Shown in pieces: positions 9,473-18,715 of a stretch of DNA of 64,000 bases; position 1 is the stretch's first letter; every line of letters begins with the position of its first letter. The position numbers and the translations under genes are program-made. Origin of the DNA: Bacteroidota bacterium (GTDB lineage Bacteria > Bacteroidota > Bacteroidia > JABEUT01). The notes below the pieces were generated by a model. It saw nothing but the letters and a program-made list of their open reading frames with translations. It did not search any database and had not been told where the DNA came from. Where the stretch lies: NCBI GenBank assembly GCA_013288345.1, contig JABDCA010000003.1:62001-126000 (forward strand), written 5' to 3'.

Positions 9473-11521
9473 ATGAAAAGAGTACTTCTGTATTTTTTAC
9501 TTTTCACTTTTACCTTTTCGCTTTTCACTGCCACTGCGCAGCAAAAAGTTGCTGATTCATTAAAAGCCCGCCTTGCAACCGATAAGCTCGATACCAACCG
9601 TGTAAACGATTGGGTTGAGTTGGCAGTTTGTTATGCCGATGCCAACAGGCCCGATACGGTTATGAAACTTGCTATGCAGGCGCAGGTACTTGCACAGCAG
9701 ATAGATTATACCAAAGGCCAGATGAAAGCCTATAGCATGATGGGATATATGTACCAGGTGCAGAGCAATTTCGATAAGGCTATTGAGAATTTCGCCAATG
9801 GTTTAAAAGTGGCAGAGCGTGTTAACGACAAAGCATACATAGCCAAGTTCAATGGCAAAATAGGTACTGTTTATTCCGATAAAGGCGATTTTGCCAAAGC
9901 GCTTGAGTATTATTTAGTTGACTTGAAGGCAGTGCAGGATATGGGCAACAAAAAAGCCATTGCCCTTGTTACCGGCGATATTGGCAATGCTTACGAGTTA
10001 CAGGGTGATTATGTAAAAGCGCTCGAATATAATTTTAAGGCCCTGCAAATGGATATTGATAACGGTGACAAGAGCAGCGTATCGGTTGTTAATGGCAATA
10101 TTGGTAATATTTATGTAGATGAGAAGAACTACAAATCGGCGTTGGAGTATTACTTCAAAGCGCTGAAGGTAGATTCGGAGATGAATAACAAAAACAGCAT
10201 TGCAGTAAATATTGGCAACATTGGTAACATATATGGCATATTGGGCGATAATGATAAGTCGCTTGCTTATGCACTTAAGGCCCTTAGTATCGACGAAGAA
10301 ATAAACAACAAAGAGGGTGTTGCTATAAATACAGGCAATATTGGTAATATGTATTCTGCCCGCAAGGAATACGATAAGGCAAAGCCCTATTTATTTAAAG
10401 CATTGGCTGCATATTCCGAACTGGGCAGCAAGCAGGGCATTGCAGCCACAAAGGATAATATAGGTGGTTTGTATTTAGACCAAAAGAACTATGCCGATGC
10501 TGAAAAATACTTTTTACAATCGGTTGCATTGGCCGATAGCCTGAACTACTTACCATGCTCCGAAGAAGATTACCAGGATTTGAGCAAGCTGTATTCGGCC
10601 ACAGGTAAATGGCAACAGGCATACGAGGCATCGGCAAAATACAATGCTATAAAAGATAGTATGTTCAGCCAGGATAAAAGCCAGGAGATAGGCCACCTGG
10701 AAGCCAAGGCAGAGTATGAACAAAAGCTTGCTGTGCAAAAAGCCAACGAGGTAAATGATGCCACAATTGCTGAAGAGCACAGCAAAAAGCAACAGGTAAT
10801 GATGTTGCTTATATCGGCAGTGGCGCTTATTGTGTCGCTCATTGCTATATTGATATTCCGCTCGCTAAAAAATGTGCAGAAAGAAAAACAACTGGCCGAG
10901 CAGCAAAAATCGCTGATGGAGTTAAGGGCATTACGGGCGCAGATGAATCCTCACTTTATTTTTAATGCCATCAGCTCTATTCAGCATTTTACCTTGCAGA
11001 ACAATAGTGAGGATGCACAGAAGTACCTCTCGAAGTTTTCGAAGCTTATACGCGGTGTGTTAGAAAACTCTAAATACGAAAGTATAAAGCTATCGGAGGA
11101 ATTGCAGATGCTGGAGCTATATATAGAATTGGAACAGCTCAGGTTTTCATCGAAATTCAGCTACGAACTGGTGATTGATAAAAATGTAGATGTAAATGGT
11201 GTATCTATTGCTCCCCTTATTATACAACCTTTTGTTGAGAACGCTATATGGCACGGACTAATGCACCTTGAAAATAAAATTGGCAAGCTTACCATTACCA
11301 TTCAAAAGCAAGGTGATAAGTTAAAGTGCATCATCGACGATAACGGCATAGGCCGCAAACGTGCTATGGAAATACGCAATGCCAAAATGCACCGCTCTAT
11401 GGGTTTATCTATTACACAAGAACGTATGCATGCCGGAGATATGACAGTCAATTTTATTGATAAGGAAAATGCAGATGGAACGGCTGCGGGAACGACTGTA
11501 GAAATAACATTAACCAATTGA
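9473..11521 (+). CDS. TPR sensor histidine kinase, LytS/YehU type
   Basis: The track starts at a TTG (9440), but the ATG at 9473 gives a proper signal peptide (MKRVLLYFLLF, cleavage near TATAQQ), so I use it (682 residues). Residues about 60-380 are TPR repeats (AL.YY..AL....G...), predicted to face the periplasm. A membrane helix follows at about 443-466, then a coiled-coil linker and the His_kinase domain with the MNPHFIFNAI motif (His at about 494) and an HATPase module (N-box FVENAIWHG, then DNGIG). This is the membrane sensor; the LytTR regulator at 11884 is its likely partner. The h-region of the signal peptide is encoded by a CTTTTCACTTTT-type micro-repeat. Confidence 0.9.
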   Translation: MKRVLLYFLLFTFTFSLFTATAQQKVADSLKARLATDKLDTNRVNDWVELAVCYADANRPDTVMKLAMQAQVLAQQIDYTKGQMKAYSMMGYMYQVQSNFDKAIENFANGLKVAERVNDKAYIAKFNGKIGTVYSDKGDFAKALEYYLVDLKAVQDMGNKKAIALVTGDIGNAYELQGDYVKALEYNFKALQMDIDNGDKSSVSVVNGNIGNIYVDEKNYKSALEYYFKALKVDSEMNNKNSIAVNIGNIGNIYGILGDNDKSLAYALKALSIDEEINNKEGVAINTGNIGNMYSARKEYDKAKPYLFKALAAYSELGSKQGIAATKDNIGGLYLDQKNYADAEKYFLQSVALADSLNYLPCSEEDYQDLSKLYSATGKWQQAYEASAKYNAIKDSMFSQDKSQEIGHLEAKAEYEQKLAVQKANEVNDATIAEEHSKKQQVMMLLISAVALIVSLIAILIFRSLKNVQKEKQLAEQQKSLMELRALRAQMNPHFIFNAISSIQHFTLQNNSEDAQKYLSKFSKLIRGVLENSKYESIKLSEELQMLELYIELEQLRFSSKFSYELVIDKNVDVNGVSIAPLIIQPFVENAIWHGLMHLENKIGKLTITIQKQGDKLKCIIDDNGIGRKRAMEIRNAKMHRSMGLSITQERMHAGDMTVNFIDKENADGTAAGTTVEITLTN

Positions 11522-11576
11522 CAATTAAAAATGGACAGTGGACAATGAAAGCTAACTACAAAAAATGCTTATATGT

Positions 11577-11660
11577 TCGTCATTGCGAGGAACGAAGCAA
11601 TCTCAGTATTTGCTTTGAGACTGCCACGCCCGCAAAGCCGGAGCTCGCAGTGACGTATGT
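11577..11660. repeat. Dispersed inverted repeat (family A)
   Basis: GTCATTGCGAGGAACGAAGC and its inverted counterpart GAGCTCGCAGTGACG bracket a TTTGAGACTGCCACGCCC core. It is one of several copies in the window (2578, 12680) and could form a cruciform or an RNA hairpin between the kinase and regulator genes. Confidence 0.75.
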
Positions 11661-11685
11661 GTCTTTGTAAGAGGTAGAGTGGCGG

Positions 11686-11836
11686 CACGTGAGGTGAAGA
11701 GAAACAATGATAGAAAATTGACACATAGATGCAAAGAATTATTCGTGACGTACTCATTTATTATGGAACTCATGAGGGCTTCGCCGTTGTGCCAAAGCCA
11801 GGTGAAATGGAATATGTTTCGACAAGCGCAACACGA
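11686..11836. repeat. Dispersed repeat (family B), copy 1
   Basis: CACGTGAGGTG, ACACATAGATGCA, then GAACTCATGAGGGCTTCGCC and TGTGCCAAA recur in the same order at 34456-34580. The end runs into a TTTCGACAAGC word shared with the repeats at 37158, 42855 and 48617. No gene is visible here. Confidence 0.65.
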
Positions 11837-11883
11837 CTGTTAATTGAAAAGCGAAATAAACATCAAATAAAACCAACCACAAA

Positions 11884-12627
11884 ATGAAAGCCATAATAAT
11901 AGACGACGAAGCATCAGGGGCGGGCTCGCTGAACATATTACTCAACAAATATTGTCCGACAGTAAACGTGGTGGGTGTCGCCAACTCTGCCGACCAGGCC
12001 GAGAAGATGATAAACACATTATCGCCGGATGTGATTTTTCTAGATGTGGAGATGCCCCATGCCGATGGGTTCCAATTGTTGAGCCGATTTAAAAAGATAA
12101 GCTTTGATGTGATGTTTACCACTGCCTACAACGAATACGCCCTTAGGGCCATTAAACACAATGCCCTCGATTACCTGCTGAAACCGATTGATAAAGATGA
12201 ACTTATTGCAGCGGTAAAAAAGTGTGAGGCCAAAAAAGCAAGCGGCCAGGTCGATTACATAAAGGTTGAGAATTTAATATCGTCGTTGGCACAGGCGCAA
12301 AAACTGCAAAAGCTACCCGTACCTACACTGGAAGAGATACTTTATATAGATATCGATAACATCATTCGCTTCGAGGCCGATTCGAACTATACGATGATAT
12401 ACCTGAAAGTTGGCAAAAGAATTACCTCATCAAAGACCCTGAAAGAATATGAACTGATGCTGATGGGGCAACCCTTCTTCAGGGTGCATAAAACCCATTG
12501 CATAAACCTAACCGAAATAACCAAATACATTAAAGGCGATGGTGGCTTTGTGGTTATGACCGATGGCGCAACCATAGAGGTATCGAGGCAGAAGAAAGCG
12601 GAGTTGCTGGCGTTAATGGCATTGTAA
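11884..12627 (+). CDS. LytTR-family response regulator
   Basis: A 247-residue two-component regulator. The N-terminal receiver domain has the acidic pair DD at 7-8, the phospho-acceptor Asp54 in FLDVEMP, the conserved Thr in MFTTAYNEYA and Lys100 in LLKPID. A LytTR DNA-binding domain occupies about 145-245 (YIDIDNIIRFEADSNYT ... FFRVHKTHCINL). This matches the output partner of the LytS-type kinase encoded 360 bp upstream. Target promoters cannot be read from the window, although LytTR pairs often sit beside the surface genes they control, here T9SS proteins on both sides. Confidence 0.93.
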   Translation: MKAIIIDDEASGAGSLNILLNKYCPTVNVVGVANSADQAEKMINTLSPDVIFLDVEMPHADGFQLLSRFKKISFDVMFTTAYNEYALRAIKHNALDYLLKPIDKDELIAAVKKCEAKKASGQVDYIKVENLISSLAQAQKLQKLPVPTLEEILYIDIDNIIRFEADSNYTMIYLKVGKRITSSKTLKEYELMLMGQPFFRVHKTHCINLTEITKYIKGDGGFVVMTDGATIEVSRQKKAELLALMAL

Positions 12628-12679
12628 CTAATTTGATAATTTGGTGATTTGAAAATTTGATGATTGAAAACAGGGTGAC

Positions 12680-12740
12680 TCCGTCATTGCGACCGCGTGC
12701 CGCCTTAGCTTTAGAGGTGGAGCAGGAACGAAACAATGAA
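12680..12740. repeat. Partial family A repeat
   Basis: CGTCATTGCGACCGCGTGCC followed by CAGGAACGAAACAATG: a degenerate copy of the repeat at 11577, preceded by AATTTGATAATTTGG-type micro-repeats (12630-12665) also seen at 15656-15690. Confidence 0.55.
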
Positions 12741-12792
12741 AAATAAAAGGGTGCATGTAAGTCGTTAGCCTTCAGCTACAAAGGCTAAGCGC

Positions 12793-12823
12793 TTGCAATT
12801 TTATGTTTTGTGTTGTATATTTG
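12793..12823 (+). promoter_or_regulatory. Bacteroidota-type promoter
   Basis: TTG (12793-12795), then exactly 20 bases, then TATATTTG (12816-12823). It fits the -33/-7 consensus well and lies 21 bases before the ATG at 12845. Confidence 0.6.
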
Positions 12824-12844
12824 ATCTTATAAAATCCACATTGA

Positions 12845-14301
12845 ATGAAAAAAAGATTACTTCTACTTATTACAACAATCTTACTTGGTGCTGAAAGCAA
12901 TGCACAATTAACTGACATTTGGGATAGTGTTGGCAAGGGAGTTAACGGGAATGGTTATTGTGTAAAAGCATTGGCTCTAAATGATACGAATGGAAGTATA
13001 ATTTATGCTGGTGGTTCGTTTTTTACTGCCGGGGGCAAGGTTTCAAATAATATTGCAAAATGGACAGGTAGTGGATGTCAAACCTGTGGTAATAATAACG
13101 GAATATGGTCGCCTATTGCAAAGGGTGTAAATAAAGAAGTTACAGCTTTAACGATGTATAAGCATAAATTGGTTGCCGGAGGAGCATTTGATTCCGCGGG
13201 AGGAATTGGAGCCAATTATATTGCCAGTTATGATACTGTCCATTCATGGGATTCGTTAAGTAGTGGATTAAACGGGCAAGTATATGCGCTTGCTGCATAC
13301 GATAGTGTTTTGTATGTGGGAGGAAGCTTTACTAACGCTGGCGGTAAAACAGTAAATAAAATTGCTGAATGGATTATAAATGGATGGCAGCCTATTGCAG
13401 GGTTCGATAGTGGTACTGTCTATTGCCTTGCTATGTATAAGGATACACTTTATGCCGGTGGTTCCTTTACTTCTTCAGGCGGCAACCCTGTTAATTATAT
13501 TGCCAAGTGGAATGGAGTGGTATGGTTGCCGGTTGGTGGTGGAATGAATAATACAGTTTATACTCTTACTGTTTTTCAAAATTCATTGTATGCAGGCGGG
13601 GCTTTTACAAATGCCGGAGGTGTAAGTGCAAATTATGTGGCACAGTGGGGAGGTAGTAGTTGGTTTTCTTTAGGCTCAGGTACTAATGATACAGTAAGAA
13701 CAATGGTGAATTCGGGATTTACTTATGGAGTTATAGAAAAACAAAATGCCGGAAATTTTGCCCAGACAGCATTAGTAGTTGGAGGCAGTTTTACAATGGC
13801 AGGGATTAAGTCAGCACCATATATTGCACTCTATTTTCCTAATGGCGCTGGCGGTCAGTATAACCCCGGATGGAATACTATTGCAGGGCTTACAAAGCCT
13901 GTATATGCTATAACAAGTAATCAGGCAAATAATTATGTTGGTGGCTTGTTTGATTCTATAACATCAGGTTATTGGACTAATGCAGGGCAGGTAAATTACA
14001 TTGCACAGTTTACATTTATGGTGGGTGGTAGTATTAATGAATTATATAATAATAGCAATGTCAGTGTTTTCCTAATCCTTCGAATGGTTTAATAACCTTT
14101 CAATTGAAAGGTGAACAACTGAAAGCAAATAATGTAGAAGTATATAACATGTTAGGCGAAAAAGTGTATTCTCAATTAGCAATAGATAGTGGGCAATGGA
14201 CAATTGATTTGGGTAACCAACCTGCCGGTATATATCTTTATCGAATTATTGATAGTAAAGGTGCAGCCATTGCAACCGGTAAGCTGACGGTTGAAAAATA
14301 A
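12845..14301 (+). pseudogene. T9SS-secreted repeat protein, frameshifted near its sorting domain
   Basis: The ORFs 12845-14092 (415 aa) and 14104-14301 (65 aa) are one gene. The first has a signal peptide (ending SNAQL) and a beta-propeller-like array of about seven repeats of the form YAGGSFT.AGG...NYIA.W. It ends abruptly in NVSVFLILRMV. In another frame the same DNA continues as CFPNPSNG and reads through to ...PAGIYLYRIIDSKG, a T9SS type A sorting domain. One missing base around 14067-14072 (TTTTCC) would restore VSVFPNPSNG and a protein of about 485 residues. This may be a sequencing error. It has its own promoter at 12793. Confidence 0.8.
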
Positions 14302-14315
14302 TTAACAATTAGGAA

Positions 14316-14339
14316 TCAACCGGACCTTTTAACGGTTGA
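14316..14339 (+). terminator. Weak hairpin after the T9SS repeat gene
   Basis: TCAACCG ... CGGTTGA is a 7-bp perfect stem 15 bases past the stop. There is no T-run on the 3' side, so termination is doubtful. The flanks are AATTAGGAAT micro-repeats in inverted orientation. Confidence 0.35.
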
Positions 14340-14391
14340 TAATCAGTTAATGAATAATTCCTAATTCCTAATTCTCCGATTCCTAATTGAG

Positions 14392-14399
14392 TAATTTTG
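14392..14399 (+). promoter_or_regulatory. -7 box for the MFS gene
   Basis: TAATTTTG matches TAnnTTTG and lies 16 bases before a GTG codon at 14416. No ATG is available in frame near here, so this supports the GTG start. Confidence 0.5.
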
Positions 14400-14415
14400 T
14401 ATTCAAAATTACTCT

Positions 14416-15654
14416 GTGCCAAGAGACCCAATAGCTTCACTGCGTTTACCCGATTTCAGGCTTTTTATAACCGGGCGCTTGTTTATGACCCTTGCCCTGC
14501 AAATGCAAAGCGTTATAGTGGGCTGGCAGATATACCAGTTTACCAAAAACCCTTTTTGGCTGGGTATGATAGGCTTGACAGAAGCCATACCCGCAATAGG
14601 CATTGCGCTTATTGGAGGCCATGTTGCCGATATAATTCCCCGTAAAAAAATAATAATGATAACCGGCACACTGCTTGCTATGTGTGCTGCCATATTGTGC
14701 GCGTTTACCTTGCGCGATAGTTATGTGTTACGTACGATAGGTATTTGGCCGGTTTATGTTGTTGTGTTTATTGGCGGAGTATTACGAGCTTTTATTGGCC
14801 CGGCTAACTTCGCTTTTGTTTCGCAAATAGTACCCAGGGATATTTATCCAAATGCCTCTACATGGAACAGTTCGGCATGGCAGGCAGGCGCCATTGGCGG
14901 CCCGCTGCTAATTGCATTTATTTATAAGCCATTGGGTATTACCATGACCTACGCTATAGATGCAGCCTTGCTCATAATTGCGCTTATAACTATATTTTTA
15001 ATACCGGGCAGGCCCTTACCACCCAAGGTAGAGAAGGAGTCTTTGTTCGAGAGTCTGTCGAAGGGAGTATATTTTGTTTTCCGCAATGAAATTATTTTGG
15101 GCGCACTTTCACTCGACCTGTTTGCAGTGTTCTTTGGCGGAGCTGTATCAGTGTTACCCATGTTCGCTGATATTATGAATGTGGGAGTAGAAGGATTAAG
15201 CATATTGCGTGCTGCGCCATCGGTAGGGGCTGTGCTTATGCTGGGTATAATGATATGGCGCCCTTTGCTGAACAAAGCAGGGCGTAACCTGCTTATTGCG
15301 GTAGGTGGGTTTGGCCTGTGCATGATTTTGTTCCCGCTGGCTTGCTATGTAAACTTCTGGCTTGCATTTGTATTGCTGCTGCTTAGTGGTGGTTTCGATA
15401 GTGTAAGTGTAGTGGTGCGTGGTACCATACTTCAGCTTATGACTCCCGATGAAATGCGTGGGCGTGTATCGGCGGTCAATAATATATTCATAGGCTCATC
15501 CAACGAAATAGGGGAGTTTGAATCGGGCCTTGCAGCCAGGTTTATGCGCCTGGTGCCTTCGGTGATATTTGGCGGTAGCATGACCCTTATAGTAGTTGCA
15601 ATTACAGCAATAAAAGCTAAAAAATTAAGAAGGCTAGAACTTGATAACAAGTAA
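14416..15654 (+). CDS. MFS transporter, MFS_3 (enterobactin exporter-like) family
   Basis: A 412-residue membrane protein with 10-12 predicted helices. The N-terminal FRLFITGRLFMTLALQMQSV and the GGHVADIIPRKKII loop (MFS motif A region) place it with the MFS_3/EntS-like exporters. It starts at GTG, with a -7 box 16 bases upstream. Substrate unknown: these proteins export siderophores or act as drug pumps, and no siderophore genes are nearby to decide. It is probably an inner-membrane proton antiporter. Confidence 0.85.
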   Translation: MPRDPIASLRLPDFRLFITGRLFMTLALQMQSVIVGWQIYQFTKNPFWLGMIGLTEAIPAIGIALIGGHVADIIPRKKIIMITGTLLAMCAAILCAFTLRDSYVLRTIGIWPVYVVVFIGGVLRAFIGPANFAFVSQIVPRDIYPNASTWNSSAWQAGAIGGPLLIAFIYKPLGITMTYAIDAALLIIALITIFLIPGRPLPPKVEKESLFESLSKGVYFVFRNEIILGALSLDLFAVFFGGAVSVLPMFADIMNVGVEGLSILRAAPSVGAVLMLGIMIWRPLLNKAGRNLLIAVGGFGLCMILFPLACYVNFWLAFVLLLLSGGFDSVSVVVRGTILQLMTPDEMRGRVSAVNNIFIGSSNEIGEFESGLAARFMRLVPSVIFGGSMTLIVVAITAIKAKKLRRLELDNK

Positions 15655-15714
15655 TTAATTTGAAGATTTGATAATTTAGTGATTTGATAATGGCGAACAA
15701 TAAATTTACCACCA

Positions 15715-16650
15715 ATGAATAAACTTAAAATACCAAAGCTATACCAGGGAGTAATAGTTTCCAACTTATTTGCGATGCTAGTAATAGGCATAAATAAGTA
15801 CATAGATGTAAATTATATTTTCTACAAAAGCCCTGGAGCAGATGAGTTTTTGATCCTATCCAATTTTATTTTAATACCTATAGTTATGGGTATTATATGT
15901 TCACGGTTTTGGCGCGACCTGGAAATGAAAAATGCTATTTATATAGGCAATTCTGTTTTAACAGGCTTTATAGCGATCATATTCAGCTATATATTTTTAA
16001 ATGAAGGAAGTATATGCCTCATCATTGTTTCTCCATTGGTGTTTGGTTTTATAGTAACCGGCGTATTTATTGGCAAGGCCATGTTCCGGAAAAAGAATAA
16101 CACCCTTAACGTGAGCGTAATATTGCTTATTGCGATTTTGTATACAGTAGATACACTCACTGGCCGGCCGTATGATGAACAGGTAACCGATACAATGCTT
16201 ATACATGCCAGCCCTGCCGAGGTATGGAAGCATGTTGCCGCATTCGACCCGATTACCGAACCGAACCATTACTTTTTGTTTAAACTGGGTATGCCCAGCC
16301 CCATGCAAAGCACAGTAGATGGCTATTACGAAGGTGCACACCGTAAATGTATTTTTAGTAATGGTTATGTTTTTGATGAAACTATGACCACCTTTAAGCC
16401 CGGTGAAAACCTGACCTTCGATATTACCAACCAACCCCGCGACCCGGAGATAATGGGGCACATAGATATTTTGCGTGGCCAGTTTCTGCTGCACGATAAT
16501 GGTGACGGCACCACCACGCTTACCGGTAATAGCTGGTACAGGTTGTATGTGGCCCCTGCATGGTATTATAATTTGTGGGCGCAGAGCATTACCAGCAATG
16601 TGCACATCAGGGCCATGCAACACATTAAGCAATTGAGCGAAGCCAAATAA
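15715..16650 (+). CDS. Membrane-anchored SRPBCC (polyketide cyclase-like) protein
   Basis: A 311-residue fusion. Residues 1-150 carry about five hydrophobic helices. Residues about 160-305 form an SRPBCC/START-like domain (ASPAEVWKHVAAF, then a GDGTTTLTGNSWYR strand and a C-terminal helix ending in MQHIKQLSEAK). SRPBCC domains bind hydrophobic ligands in a helix-grip cavity; what this one binds is unknown. The next gene begins 1 base after its stop, so the two should be co-translated. Confidence 0.75.
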   Translation: MNKLKIPKLYQGVIVSNLFAMLVIGINKYIDVNYIFYKSPGADEFLILSNFILIPIVMGIICSRFWRDLEMKNAIYIGNSVLTGFIAIIFSYIFLNEGSICLIIVSPLVFGFIVTGVFIGKAMFRKKNNTLNVSVILLIAILYTVDTLTGRPYDEQVTDTMLIHASPAEVWKHVAAFDPITEPNHYFLFKLGMPSPMQSTVDGYYEGAHRKCIFSNGYVFDETMTTFKPGENLTFDITNQPRDPEIMGHIDILRGQFLLHDNGDGTTTLTGNSWYRLYVAPAWYYNLWAQSITSNVHIRAMQHIKQLSEAK

Positions 16651-16651
16651 C

Positions 16652-17065
16652 ATGTTTCGCTTTGCGGTAAAATATTTAAGCTTTTTAAAACATGTTCCGC
16701 TGCTGCCACAGGTATTTGAAAGCTGGCTGAAGATGGGCACAATGGTTGTGGCTCCGCAAGTGCTTACCGTAATGGATGATATTGAAAACGAAGTATGCCA
16801 ATGGGAAGGCATAACAGTTACCAATCATAAATATGGTGGAATACAGTTCAACAAGCATGGCCATGAAATTGGCCACATACATGGCAACGGTATGATGGAC
16901 ATACCTTTCAATAGAAAACTAAAACTTCAGCTAATAGAACAAGGCAGGGTAGAAGACCACCACACCCTTAAAGATACAGGCTGGAGCAGCTTTGAAATAA
17001 ATACGCTGGCAGACAAGGACAGGGCTATAGGGTTGCTGAGGGAGGCGTATGAGTTGCGTGGTTAA
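16652..17065 (+). CDS. Luciferase-domain-like (DUF5519-type) small protein
   Basis: A 137-residue cytoplasmic protein resembling the 'luciferase' domain family (PF17648/DUF5519): a GTMVVAPQVL region, then the Gly/His-rich motif HGHEIGHIHGNGMMDIPF, and a C-terminal HHTLKDTGWSSFEI block. It starts 1 base after the SRPBCC gene, so the pair is an operon. The family assignment is from memory of these motifs; despite the name, activity is unknown for most bacterial members. Confidence 0.65.
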   Translation: MFRFAVKYLSFLKHVPLLPQVFESWLKMGTMVVAPQVLTVMDDIENEVCQWEGITVTNHKYGGIQFNKHGHEIGHIHGNGMMDIPFNRKLKLQLIEQGRVEDHHTLKDTGWSSFEINTLADKDRAIGLLREAYELRG

Positions 17066-17073
17066 TTATTTTG

Positions 17074-17081
17074 TAAATTTG
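17074..17081 (+). promoter_or_regulatory. -7 box next to a start codon
   Basis: TAAATTTG ends 4 bases before the ATG at 17086. By comparison with rnpB (box to mature end about 6-7 bases), transcription would start at or within the start codon, that is, a leaderless mRNA. Confidence 0.45.
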
Positions 17082-17085
17082 ATAA

Positions 17086-17937
17086 ATGCTGAAACCACTT
17101 CTTATAGTTCTCTGCTTTGTATGCTATAGCGTAGGACAGGCGCAAATAAGCTTGGCGCAAACTTACTGGCATGAGTCGAAAAAACAGGATCATTCCATTC
17201 AGCTGGACATGAAGGCAGATTCAACGTTTGAGCAGGATGATAGGTCGAACGATTTAGGGAGAAAACATTTTTATGGTTATTGGAGGGTAAGGAAAAATGA
17301 GATTGTACTTACTTACTATAATAAGATAGGCCCCTTTGCAGATTCAGTTAATAAACGGATTCTTTTATATAAAAAGGATGATTCCTCCGATTATTATAAA
17401 TTATATGAGAAGCAGTCATTGTTGCAAAGTGTTAATTATTCTTTAAATCATAAGGCAAAGCAAAAGCGATACTATAAGAGAATTCAATTAGATATGGCTA
17501 ATGCTAATGTTGGATTTAGTGATGGTGGTATTTATTATGTTAAAGATTCATCTCCACCTTGGCAAGCAAAAGTAATTGTAGATGGGTATTTAAGAATAAT
17601 GGCAAAGATTTATGGCACTGATACTGTACATGTTTGGGCTGTGGATACAATTACTGATACTCAAGCGTCTTTGAGAAAGTATATAGAGGAACACATTAAT
17701 TACCCTGAGGTAGAGAAAGAGGCTCAAATTACAGGTCATGTCTATGCTTCTTTTATAGTTGAGAAAGATGGTTCAGTAACAAACGTTAAGATTCTTCATG
17801 CTGTTGCAGGTGGGCTTGGCTTAGGTAAAGAAGTGTTACGAGTATTGTCTGTAATCCCGAAAGTGCCGCCGCACATGCATAAAGGAAAACCGGTGAAGGT
17901 AATGTACTGCGTTGTTATGCGCTTTATGCTGACTTAG
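17086..17937 (+). CDS. TonB C-terminal domain protein
   Basis: A 283-residue protein with a signal peptide (to about residue 19, VGQAQ), a middle region without a known family that looks lipocalin-like (STFEQDDRSNDLGRKHFYGY), and a C-terminal TonB_C domain at about 200-283 (SFIVEKDGSVTNVKIL). The domain is shared with the proteins at 39053 and 40330, but the last strand here is divergent (VPPHMHKGKPVKV). It lacks the usual N-terminal membrane anchor and Pro-rich spacer, so a classical TonB role is unlikely. Its stop overlaps the tsaB stop in a convergent TTAG arrangement. Confidence 0.75.
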   Translation: MLKPLLIVLCFVCYSVGQAQISLAQTYWHESKKQDHSIQLDMKADSTFEQDDRSNDLGRKHFYGYWRVRKNEIVLTYYNKIGPFADSVNKRILLYKKDDSSDYYKLYEKQSLLQSVNYSLNHKAKQKRYYKRIQLDMANANVGFSDGGIYYVKDSSPPWQAKVIVDGYLRIMAKIYGTDTVHVWAVDTITDTQASLRKYIEEHINYPEVEKEAQITGHVYASFIVEKDGSVTNVKILHAVAGGLGLGKEVLRVLSVIPKVPPHMHKGKPVKVMYCVVMRFMLT

Positions 17938-18611
17938 CTAATTATCTTCTTCCCTGCCACAAAGTCTTTCAGGTAGAAAGGCTCGTAATAGGCAACATCG
18001 CTAAAAGTTTTAGTTGCAAACATTTCTTCAGCCATTTTGCACATATTGAGTGACGAAGCATAAATATCGTCGAGCCAGATCTTGGTGGTATCGCCGGCAA
18101 ATAATTCTTTCATCTTCGGCATGCCATCTCCAAAAAAAGCTATGCTTTTGTATTCTGAAAAAGAAGTTGCATCTAATATCTCAGCATGCACTGGTATAAT
18201 TTCTTTACCTGTATTATCAAATAAGGCAGTGTAGACTTCCAACCTCCGGGCATCAATCATTGGGCAATAGAGTACATCCTCGCGTTTTAGCTTTTGTGCT
18301 GCTCCGTATGCCATGGCTTTTAAAGTGGGTACTGCAATAAGTGGCTTGTTTAATGCGTAGCATAATCCTTTTGCTGTGGCTGTTCCAATGCGCAAGCCTG
18401 TATAAGAACCGGGCCCTGTACCCACAGCAATAGCATCTAATGTTGATAAGGAGACGGAAGCTTTCTCCATTAACTCCTTTATGAAAACAGTAATTTTTTC
18501 GGCGTGTACTTGTCCGTCGTTAGCTTCTTTTGATGCAATAATCACACCATCTTTTGCAAGTGCTACAGAGCAAGCAGAAGTTGCAGTTTCTATATTTAAT
18601 ATTAAGTTCAT
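17934..18611 (-). CDS. tsaB: tRNA N6-threonylcarbamoyladenosine biosynthesis protein TsaB
   Basis: TsaB is the ASKHA-fold partner of TsaD in making t6A37 in tRNAs that read ANN codons. The track begins at 18641, but codon 11 (ATG at 18611) gives the canonical N-terminus MNLILNIETATSACSVAL, so I use it (225 residues). The motifs AVGTGPGSYTGLRIG and MIDARRLEVYTAL are diagnostic. The extra upstream codons lie inside an AAGTTCATCAAG micro-repeat. It overlaps the convergent TonB-C gene by 4 bp and follows the efflux adaptor gene. Confidence 0.95.
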   Translation of the reverse strand: MNLILNIETATSACSVALAKDGVIIASKEANDGQVHAEKITVFIKELMEKASVSLSTLDAIAVGTGPGSYTGLRIGTATAKGLCYALNKPLIAVPTLKAMAYGAAQKLKREDVLYCPMIDARRLEVYTALFDNTGKEIIPVHAEILDATSFSEYKSIAFFGDGMPKMKELFAGDTTKIWLDDIYASSLNMCKMAEEMFATKTFSDVAYYEPFYLKDFVAGKKIIS

Positions 18612-18715
18612 AAAGTTCATCAAGTTTTTAAAGTTCTTCAAGTAAAAAGTCTGTAAAGTTCATAAAGCTATTTGCCTTTATAACTTTTAACTTTTCGCTT
18701 TTAACTTTTCACTTA
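18609..18715. repeat. AAGTTCAT and CTTTTAACTTTT micro-repeats
   Basis: Between tsaB and the adaptor gene, an AAGTTCATNAAGTT repeat (18604-18665) is followed by TAACTTTTAACTTTTCGCTT units (18680-18715). The second family also occurs inside the coding sequence of the kinase signal peptide at 9493-9528. Confidence 0.6.

Noticed and set aside
12845-14301. Two independent genes at 12845 and 14104
   Set aside because: The second ORF is only a sorting domain without start signals, and the frames join at an expected VFPNPSNG motif, so they form one frameshifted gene.
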